A stretch of 12,129 bases of DNA from Beroe ovata (lineage: Eukaryota > Ctenophora > Nuda > Beroida > Beroidae): contig CAMPET010000124.1 in assembly GCA_946803715.1 (NCBI GenBank), positions 198,598 to 210,726 on the forward strand. The letters run 5' to 3'. Below, piece by piece: positions 1-7,513 of this stretch (the first letter of the stretch is position 1; the number at the start of each line of letters is the position of its first letter). Under the pieces are notes generated by a model. That model was not told the origin of the DNA, ran no database searches, and saw only the letters and a list, made by a program, of their open reading frames with translations. The position numbers were made by a program, and so were the translations under genes.

Positions 1-1641
1 CTCCAAAAACAAAGTACAAAAGTGTGAACATCATCGATTACATTTTACCGATACTCTGATCCGAAATTTGAGCAAAATCTTTTTGATCGATTTTCCTTAC
101 AAATAACATCAATTCCTAGGTATTTTTGGACGCTGAATTGATTCCCTATGGAATTTTGACCCTATCTCGCTTCTCTGAGGAGCTGTTCACTGTTTGACTT
201 CGAACCTCACAATTTGGGGAGAAATGAGATATTTTCACCGGTTTCCCGATGAGATAGCTCGAAAATTGACTCGGAATTGAATTCTACGTCAAAAAATAGG
301 CCAGGAACACTATTTTCCAGTATGTTTTCTGAAGAAATATTTTTTGGTTCCAGTGCGTCCCATTGATTTTCGCGTTTTTGTAGCGTTTGCTTCCCACGGG
401 TTTGAAATCGTGATTTGGGCGTGGTCTTACGGCAAGTTTGAACTCCACATGATCCCAAAAAGGGTTGATATTTGTAGTTTGAGAGTAGGACAGATGATTT
501 GGTGGAAAATAAGTGCCGTCAGTGCCATTCAAGTCCCCATTAGAGACCTCCAAAAACAAAGTACAAAAGTGTGAACATCATCGATTACATTTTACCGATA
601 CTCTGATCCGAAATTTGAGCAAAATCTTTTTGATCGATTTTCCTTACAAATAACATCAATTCCTAGGTATTTTTGGACGCTGAATCGATTCCCGATGGAA
701 TTTTGACCCTATCTCGCTTCTCTGAGGAGCTGTTCGCTGTGTGACTTCGAACCTCACAATTTGGGGAGAAATGAGATATTTTCACCGATTTCCCGATGAG
801 ATAGCTCGAAAATTGCATCGGAATTGAATTCTACGTCAAAAAATAGGCTAGGAACACTATTTTCCAGTATGTTTTCTGAAGAAATGTTTTTTGGTTCCAG
901 TGCGTCCCATTGATTTTCGCGTTTTTGTAGCGTTTGCTTCCCACGGGTTTGAAATCGTGATTTGGGCGTGGTCTCACGGCAAGTTTGAACTCCACATGAT
1001 CCCAAAAAGGGTTGATATTTGTAGTTTGAGAGTAGGACAGATGATTTGGTGGAAAATAAGTGCCGTCAGTGCCATTCAAGTCCCCATTAGAGACCTCCAA
1101 AAACAAAGTACAAAAGTGTGAACATCATCGATTACATTTTACCGATACTCTGATCCGAAATTTGAGCAAAATCTTTTTGATCGATTTTCCTTACAAATAA
1201 CATCAATTCCTAGGTATTTTTGGACGCTGAATCGATTCCCGATGGAATTTTGACCCTATCTCGCTTCTCTGAGGAGCTGTTCGCTGTGTGACTTCGAACC
1301 TCACAATTTGGGGAGAAATGAGATATTTTCACCGATTTCCCGATGAGATAGCTCGAAAATTGCATCGGAATTGAATTCTACGTCAAAAAATAGGCTAGGA
1401 ACACTATTTTCCAGTATGTTTTCTGAAGAAATGTTTTTTGGTTCCAGTGCGTCCCATTGATTTTCGCGTTTTTGTAGCGTTTGCTTCCCACGGGTTTGAA
1501 ATCGTGATTTGGGCGTGGTCTCACGGCAAGTTTGAACTCCACATGATCCCAAAAAGGGTTGATATTTGTAGTTTGAGAGTAGGACAGATGATTTGGTGGA
1601 AAATAAGTGCCGTCAGTGCCATTCAAGTCCCCATTAGAGAC
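1..1641. repeat. 547-bp satellite, three tandem units
   Basis: Three head-to-tail units lie at 1-547, 548-1094 and 1095-1641, each exactly 547 bp. Units 2 and 3 appear identical base for base over the whole unit. Unit 1 differs from them at about ten scattered positions, for example near 140, 154, 188, 195, 240, 269, 303, 345 and 427. Because the repeats are nearly identical, any open frame in one reappears in all: overlapping frames of 76, 83 and 91 residues recur on both strands, but none looks like a known protein. The window starts inside the array, so it probably extends to the left. The high identity fits recent unequal exchange or gene conversion. The family is not one I recognise. Confidence 0.97.
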
Positions 1642-1890
1642 GTCCAAAAACAAAGTATAAAAGTGTGAACATCATCGATTACACTTTTACCGATACTGAT
1701 ATCAGAAATTTGATGAAAAATTTTTGATCAATTTTAATGCAAATACCATTGATTCCTTTGTATTTTTGGACACTGAATCAATTCACGATCGAATTTTGGT
1801 CCTATCTAGCTTCCCTGAGGCGTTGTCTATCACAGTGACTTTCAAACTCACATAATATAATATGAGAAAAAAGGCAATTTTCATCGATTA
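1642..1890. repeat. degenerate partial fourth satellite unit
   Basis: The first roughly 250 bp of a fourth unit follow in register at 1642 but are strongly diverged, with many substitutions and small indels. Recognisable landmarks are the segment starting GTCCAAAAACAAAGTATAAA, the TTTTTGGACACTGAATCAATT stretch near 1762 and the AAACTCACATAAT stretch near 1845. Similarity fades at about 1890. A decayed terminal copy next to homogenised inner copies is what is expected at the physical edge of a tandem array. Confidence 0.85.
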
Positions 1891-2635
1891 GAGATCAGTA
1901 ATCGCTGGAACGTTTTTGTTCAAATCGCTGTTCAACTTTGACTACTGATAATCAGATAATAAACTCTCGAATAATAAACTTCTTCGCTTCGCTATTTCCG
2001 GTAATACATAATTTTTTTACTGAGACCAAAAATTACCGGCCGCTATTTTCAGAAATTCCAGAAAGTTACAATTATAGCTCTAATAGCGCAATAATGAATC
2101 GCCGTTATTTTGTGCAAAATCACTCTTCTTGAAAAGTCGGGAAAATTCAGAATTCAGGATCCTTAATTGAATTTGTAATTTGTTCGAAATTAGAGGTAAG
2201 GCCAGCAAAGTCACGCTCATTTCCAAAGTTCATTTCATGTTCCTGCAACAATAAAATACGCTGATCATTGGTCGATTCCGAGCAATTGTTGTTGTTGTTG
2301 CGGTAGGATTGTTGTCCCTGACCCACTAGTGAAACTATCAGCTGTAATGTAATTTGCGGCTATCTCCCTCATTACAAACCCTCATCTCCCTCTCTCCCTC
2401 TCACAACGAGCTGGGTGCCAAGTTTACCATTATCGGCATGATTTCCGGTCTTTTCCCCTTTATATTGAGTATTGGAGTAACTAGGTTACAGTTATTAAAC
2501 TAGGGGATTTAACTTTCGACAAGACTGTCCGTCTCTTGTTGCTGACTGACAGTCCTGTCCTGTCAACTTCATGTCATTATGATCCTATAATTATCCCATT
2601 AGTGATTCGCGTTTTGGCGCCGCAGATGTTGTTTG

Positions 2636-2710
2636 AGATGCACTAGGTGATTACAACACACACACNAGATGCACTAGGTGATTAAAACACACACACACAC
2701 ACACACACAT
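2636..2710. repeat. CA microsatellite and duplicated flank around an N
   Basis: The 30 bases at 2636-2665 (AGATGCACTAGGTGATTA then CA repeats) are repeated at 2667-2696, separated by a single N at 2666. The copies differ by one base (ATTAC against ATTAA before the CA run). The CA run in the second copy continues to about 2708. The duplication ends exactly at the N, so it is best read as two overlapping contig ends left unmerged because the microsatellite prevented a clean join. Confidence 0.85.
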
Positions 2711-3091
2711 ATCTCAATAACAGCTCCTTATTGCCCGTTATAAGGTGGCATTTTATTGGTCGCCCCGAATATGATTTATTATAACGCGACCAGCAGCAGC
2801 ATCACTGTGTGAACATCATCATGTGAGAGAGAGGTAGAAAGAGAGAATGAGAGAAGGGAAAAGAGCGATGGATTATGCTCGAGTAGCCCATTTGATTCTT
2901 TGTCGTAAGTAACATAGAGAATATTCTCTCTCCCCCCTCAATTACATTAGCCTTTCCCTGATCGAATTTGCCCCTGTCTTATGATGCCAGTGAGGCCTGT
3001 GAAAATGATGGTCACTCAGTGCTACCCACATGTTTTCACCTATCTACTGCAATGTGTGAGAATTCTGATCATTGATATTCTGTATTTAATT

Positions 3092-3140
3092 CACAAGTTG
3101 TTGTTTTCACAAGTTGTTGTTTTTCACAAGTTGTTGTTTG
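3092..3140 (+). repeat. short tandem repeat, 3 units of 16-17 bp
   Basis: The unit CACAAGTTGTTGTTTT starts at 3092, 3108 and 3125, with one extra T in the second unit. It is an ordinary minisatellite-like array with no spacers. Confidence 0.85.
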
Positions 3141-3595
3141 CGCAAATTGTGTACTCTGTTTGTTGGCTAGTTACTAATCTCGGTGCGTTTTTAAAGTGAT
3201 TATTTTTAGCTCGCATATCATGACATGTATGTTTTTTTTTCTATATTTATAGTTATTTTCGCATCGAGAAGAGTAGGGAACCGTAGTAATGCTACGCCAT
3301 AGCTTTTTATAGTCATGATTTACATACATATTTATTCCTTTCATTATTAACGGCCGCACTGGAACGTTCCACTGTAACCAATTATAGAATAGAATTCATG
3401 ATGAGGTCATTCTTAGCTCATGGATGATTCTCTGCCTAATCATGTTGAAAAGAGTAGAAATCGATTCATTATTATAGATCGGCCGATTTTGTGTTGAGTT
3501 AACTGATAAGTACGTGGAGCCTTTTTCCGAACTGTTCCTTAACTTCAAGTTAGGAAACATCCCCTTAGGATGTACTAGATTTTAGTAATATCTGG

Positions 3596-3603
3596 TATAA
3601 ATA
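3596..3603 (+). promoter_or_regulatory. TATA box of the NTR-domain gene
   Basis: TATAAATA at 3596-3603 lies 94 bp upstream of the inferred start codon at 3697. A transcription start about 30 bp downstream of the box would fall near 3625-3630, giving a 5' leader of roughly 70 bases. The motif is a perfect match to the consensus and the spacing is sensible. There is no experimental support. Confidence 0.55.
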
Positions 3604-3679
3604 GTGATATACCCACCAATAATTATAGTTATTTACAAGTTAGTGTACAAAGTACACGTGTCTATCTGTAATTTAGGAC

Positions 3680-3724
3680 ATGTTGTTTTCAAGAGAATGT
3701 CACTCCTGGTCCCTCTTCTCCTGA
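3680..3724 (+). CDS. possible upstream ORF overlapping the start codon
   Basis: An ATG at 3680 in the predicted 5' leader opens a 14-codon frame that ends with TGA at 3722-3724, out of frame with the main start at 3697 and overlapping it. It has a purine at -3. If the transcript starts near 3627, scanning ribosomes would meet this ATG first. Its product would be meaningless as a protein; the interest is in possible translational damping. Confidence 0.3.
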   Translation: MLFSRECHSWSLFS

Positions 3725-6567
3725 TAGCGCTCGTTACTGGATCTCTCCACTTCAAGGGTAGGTGACGAGAATACAGCAAATCCATACATACGTCCACTTT
3801 GGATCTTTCTACTTCCAATTTCATCCCATAGATGCCAAATGAACTCCTCACTCACGTTCCCCTTATCCTCACCCTCCGTCCTTCACCATAAAGCACAACT
3901 CGAGAAGTCCCTTGCCCAACATCCCCACACCCTCACATCACGTCCCCCTCACCCAACGACCCCCTCTCCCGCTCACTCCACGTCCCCTCACCCCTATACC
4001 CCTCCATCACCCCATACACCCCTCCATCACCCCCATACCCCTCTCTCGCCCCCTCAGTCCTCCTCATCCCCTGTCCATCGCCAGGAAAGGGAGCATGTTT
4101 AGTTCTGTACGAGGGATGCAACATCGTGTCAGGGAGGTGTGTTTGCAGCAGGACAAATGATAGATGTTACAACACCTTCTCCTTTACCAACTTGACAGAG
4201 TGCACCCACGAGCTATTCAAACCATTCCCTCCAGGTGTGTGTGTGTCGTTGTCTGTGTCTGTGTCTGTGTATGTCTGTGGGCGTCCGGCTTGTGTGCCTG
4301 TGTCTGTGACGTATTTGATTTGTTATTCTGATTTGACAGATTGGATCGCTGTTGAAATCATATATTTCGATGTTTCCAGTGACTGATTCTCCCGTTAGCA
4401 CCGTCGGCTCGTGGCGGCGTATCAGGAGTACGGTCAGCCGGCTATTTCTTTCCATTCTGCATGACGGCGCAGTTTCAGCCACTTTGTAAGCCCAAGCACG
4501 TGGGAACAAAGTACTGTCATGGATCATGTGACAGCAGCTGTTGTATCATACCGTCATCAGGGTGCCTGCCACCAACCAACGTGTATGTGCCGGCTGAATC
4601 GTGCGCTATTGCAGAGCAGGATGTCTGCCAGGTTTGCGTATGTGTGTATATACACGTACACGTGTTTATGCGGGAAATAATTATCTGTCAATACCTTCCC
4701 GCAGAATAGTCTTGCATTTCAGAATAGTCTTGCATTTCATTTCAAAAGCAAATGGTGCCATTATTCTACAAATCACAGGGACACGCATGTAAGAGGGGAT
4801 TCAAGTGCAAATCCGTGAAAGAAGGATGCCCAGTTTTGCCCTGCAAGAAGCAACCACTATGTATAGTAGGTATACACCACTTCCATTCAATTTGGAGATG
4901 ATGAATATCCCAAACATGCATCAATTCATGACCATTTCTAACCATTCCTCTTACTTCAGATAATGACTATGATCCTTGCCCGGTGAGCTTATGACTTATC
5001 TCTAAGTTTTTCGAAAGGTTCAGGCCAGAAGTTTTGCTGATTGATTAAGACTTGTTCATTGCACTAGATGGTGACCTGCAATCAAGAACGTGGTGCCACC
5101 ATATGTATCAGACACAAGCGACCGTACTGTGAAGATTGCCCCTACACATTCAGATGTGTTCTCGTCAGTCACATCATGAGACCTACATCCTTGAGACCAA
5201 GTAATGACTTTTATCAATTCCATTGTTGCACTTTAAACAAGACTGGACTTGGCACATTGTCACAATGATCACACTTTGGACGCGGCGCGATGGAGATTTC
5301 TATGATCAAAAAACGCGCATGTACACGCATTATATTTGCACAGTCACGCGCGCGCGAGTGTTTCTTGAGTATACAATTCGTCACACCTCGCTGCATACCT
5401 GTGACGTAGGAATGCTCTAATACCAGTCAGGACTGCGTGACGATTGGGTGCCCAATTCGTCACAAGTCACTGACACTACTGCACAACTGTGACGTAGGAA
5501 TGTTATCGAAGGAATGCGCTGACACCAGTTCGTCAGAACAGGCCTGTGTGACGATTGGGCACCCCATTTGTCACAACTCGCTGACACTACTGCATCGGTC
5601 ATTTCAGGTCATCACTTGAGCTGTGCCGAGTGCCCTCGTATTTCAACACAGGAGTCTTTCTGCAGGAACCATTTCGGTAGCGTGAGTTGGTTATTTCCCA
5701 AATGCAATTTTTCACCTTGGTGTTGATAAATTTGATAAATTGAGTTAACTTTAATGGCATTTCAGCGCTGAGGATTAAGGTTCACAGTCTGCTGTGGGAA
5801 AAACGACGATATAAGTCACTGGGTAATAAAAATTTCATATCTTTATGTTATTAGTTTTCTTCACCAATTATTGTCAAACTCAAACTCGACTTTTTTCATC
5901 TAACCGAACTACCAAACCGAACGACCGAAGGAACTGTATTCAATGTTTATATCAACCGACAATTATACATCAGGTCTGTGTGACTGGTACAGCGTGATTG
6001 TGGAATACGGATTAAAACAGAACGTCCCCGTGACAATTGTACGAAACGCAACATTGTTAGTGAAGTCAAGAACACACAATTCCTGTTCCTGCTTGCCAGT
6101 CATCAGCCCGGGACAGAGGTATGATGGTCCATGTTCCTGAGCTGAGCGGAGCTTTCATTCATTGTTCATTCATTGCTTTCATTCATTGCTTTCATTCATT
6201 GCTTTCATTCATTGTTTTCATTCGGTGACCAATTAAATTACATAACGCATCACAATTTAAAGTTTTGATTATCTATCTATGTATCTCTCTGTGCTGTCAG
6301 GTACATGGTTATAGGGAAGTCGCTCTCCGTATCCCCGCAGTTGATCCACATACCGCAGGACGGCTTTGTCAAGTCGTGGCATCTTGTAAGTTCGCAGTAT
6401 ATCACACACTCTCAGTTTCTATGTTGTACAAGGCGTTTTTTTCTTTTTTACTTGCGATTTGCCGCCTTATTTTATGACGAGGCTCATTGCATATAATCCA
6501 GGTGAAACGAAGAAGTCAGTATTTGGAAAGTTTAGAGCCTTGCTCAGGGAAGTCAGCAGAAACTTGA
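3697..6567 (+). CDS. secreted cysteine-rich protein with C-terminal NTR domain
   Basis: Eleven exons join in phase to 372 codons plus TGA: 3697-3757, 4085-4234, 4399-4637, 4779-4869, 4960-4982, 5068-5200, 5608-5676, 5766-5822, 5974-6118, 6301-6385 and 6502-6567. Exon 1 encodes a hydrophobic signal peptide (MSLLVPLLLIALVTGS). Residues of about 21-232 are cysteine-rich: six cysteines in exon 2, a second group in exon 3 including a CHGSCDSSCC run, then groups in exons 4 and 6. I cannot assign these segments to a named domain. Residues of about 238-365 fit a netrin-like (NTR) module: an opening CAEC, a conserved FC (residue 251), a beta-strand LRIKV, a paired CSC at 312-314, then PGQRYMVIGK, FVKSW and a final cysteine at 365. 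NTR modules occur in secreted protease inhibitors, netrins and growth-factor modulators, so an extracellular inhibitory or matrix role is an inference only. Most uncertain are the exon 3 acceptor (in-phase alternatives start at 4426 and 4438) and the exon 7 donor. Confidence 0.75.
3840..4084 (+). repeat. C-rich pyrimidine tract in intron 1
   Basis: Intron 1 of the NTR-domain gene (3758-4084) is filled by a long, G-poor tract made of C, T and some A, with imprecise repeats such as CCCCTCCATCACCCC between about 3940 and 4065. It ends in the acceptor CCATCGCCAG before exon 2. The open frames read through it on both strands encode only proline/serine- or glycine-rich low-complexity sequence and are not considered genes. 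Confidence 0.75.
4235..4290 (+). repeat. TG-rich simple repeat at the start of intron 2
   Basis: Directly after the exon 2 donor (CCAG then GTGTGTGTG) the intron begins with TG and TGTGTC repeats to about 4290. The repeat supplies several alternative GT dinucleotides, but only the first keeps exon 2 in phase with the downstream cysteine-rich frame. Confidence 0.7.
5374..5600. repeat. degenerate 111-bp tandem repeat with a 12-bp hairpin
   Basis: Inside intron 6 of the NTR-domain gene, a unit beginning GTGACGATTGGG occurs at 5437 and 5548, 111 bp apart. A shorter partial copy starts at CAATTCGTCAC (5374). Shared landmarks are CAATTCGTCACA, CTGACACTACTGCA and TGTGACGTAGGAATG. The start of the unit is a near-perfect palindrome at 5437-5463: 7-bp and 5-bp arms, a 2-base loop and one bulged T. 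The copy at 5548-5574 has the same hairpin with two mismatches. Open frames crossing it are short and low-confidence. Confidence 0.75.
6151..6223 (+). repeat. 13-bp tandem repeat in intron 9
   Basis: Repeats of GCTTTCATTCATT, with some shortened units, run from 6151 to about 6223 in the intron between exon 9 (ends 6118) and exon 10 (starts 6301) of the NTR-domain gene. It is an ordinary minisatellite with no coding role. Confidence 0.85.
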
Positions 6568-7513
6568 TAGAGCGTATGGGCTCTATGGTTTCACTGTGAT
6601 ACGATTCGTCTATGGCCCTACAAGTACACTGGCAATGGCATCGAACTATCGAAGCACGGACACAAAACATAACCAATCTGCATAGTGCACTCTATACAAA
6701 TAGACCGGTAAATGAACAATGGTTCGGTCAGAACTAAAGACTGGAATGGATGAGAAGTAGGACTAGGTTAACGCTAGAAATTGCCAGATTTCATCTGTCT
6801 AATGGTAAGAACATCTCGGAAATTGCAGTGGACAGATAATATCTGGCAAGGTAGATTTATCCGATGAATTTAACATTTTTATATTATTCACCGATCATTT
6901 CATCTCATTCATTTGTCTTTTTCAAATATTTCGTAAAGCTATGGTAGTATTAGAATTTAAACAAACAAAATATTTTTTTTCAAAAATGTCAGCAGTTTTG
7001 AGTTTGTTAACAAATAAACAGTGTCACAAATCGTTTATATTAAACAGATTTTACAATACCAGACTTATCAATTGTTTCAAATATTAGTACATGGAAAGCT
7101 GGGACAGAAAGATGTTCTAAGATGTCCCACAGTTTCAAGAACTGTCATTATTATCTGATACTGTGTACAACTGTACTCAGTAGTATCCATGATTCCAGAT
7201 CATGTTTGATACCTGAAACTCATTCCTGTGACTCTCCTACATCCACATATGACAAACTTAGAAACGTCATTCTTCTTCATCACCCGCTGAAATAGTGTGA
7301 GTCACCAGCTTTTAGTTCACTATTGCTCGGATCGCGCTCAAAGTCAAGGTTACTCAACATGAGAATGTCAGAATGAGATCACTTTCTGGATTTTAACTTT
7401 ATATACAAATCAAATTCTATGACCGCGCGCGACCTTGCTTATCGATGTTGCCTGTCTACGATAGCAGATAGGCCCGGCCTCAATAGCTTAATTGCACGTG
7501 CTCAATGCTCCAG
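6568..7513. other. convergent intergenic region
   Basis: This stretch lies between the stop codon of the plus-strand NTR-domain gene (6567) and the inferred stop of the minus-strand BRF1 gene (7514), so both 3' untranslated regions must fit here. It is AT-rich with no recognisable exon. I see one canonical plus-strand polyadenylation hexamer (7013) and no clear AATAAA on the minus strand. Confidence 0.6.
7013..7018 (+). terminator. candidate polyadenylation signal
   Basis: AATAAA at 7013-7018 is the first canonical hexamer downstream of the plus-strand stop at 6567, about 445 bp away. A 3' untranslated region of that length is plausible, but the hexamer may also occur by chance in this AT-rich stretch. 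Confidence 0.3.

Larger units (their letters stand above)
1891..3590. other. gene-free stretch with simple repeats
   Basis: No recognisable exon, RNA gene or transposase was found on either strand. The open frames present (for example 1938-2132 and 2981-3199, both plus) are short, low in complexity and match no family I know. Contents are a GTT tract near 2287, a CT-rich tract near 2383-2402, the CA microsatellite around 2655-2710, a GA-rich stretch near 2825-2870 and a three-copy short repeat at 3092-3140. The last few hundred bases may hold upstream regulatory sequence of the gene starting at 3697, but nothing specific can be pointed to. Confidence 0.6.

Noticed and set aside
207-1668. Recurring open frames of 76, 83 and 91 residues in each satellite unit, on both strands
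   Set aside because: They recur only because the DNA is nearly identical between units. Overlapping frames on both strands stay open together, none has a recognisable motif, and they cross the unit boundary. The decayed fourth unit does not preserve them.
1-1890. CRISPR-like or transposon array
   Set aside because: The units are 547 bp, directly adjacent with no spacers, and carry no terminal inverted repeats or transposase. This is a satellite.
1938-2132. 64-residue plus-strand open frame
   Set aside because: It is AT-rich and low in complexity, with no motif, signal peptide or supporting splice context. It is best explained by chance.
3839-4160. Proline/serine-rich open frames on the plus strand (and a glycine-rich one on the minus)
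   Set aside because: They are translations of the C-rich intronic tract. The real exon begins at 4085 in another frame with a regular cysteine pattern.
4341-4386. Possible extra exon encoding DWIAVEIIYFDVSSD
   Set aside because: It follows a fair acceptor and is phase-compatible, but it has only a weak donor (GTGACT) and otherwise ends in a stop. The cysteine-rich frame continues more simply from exon 2 to 4399.
5214-5619. Open frames over the 111-bp repeat
   Set aside because: They are short, on both strands, and generated by repeat sequence. The surrounding gene splices from 5200 to 5608 in phase without them.
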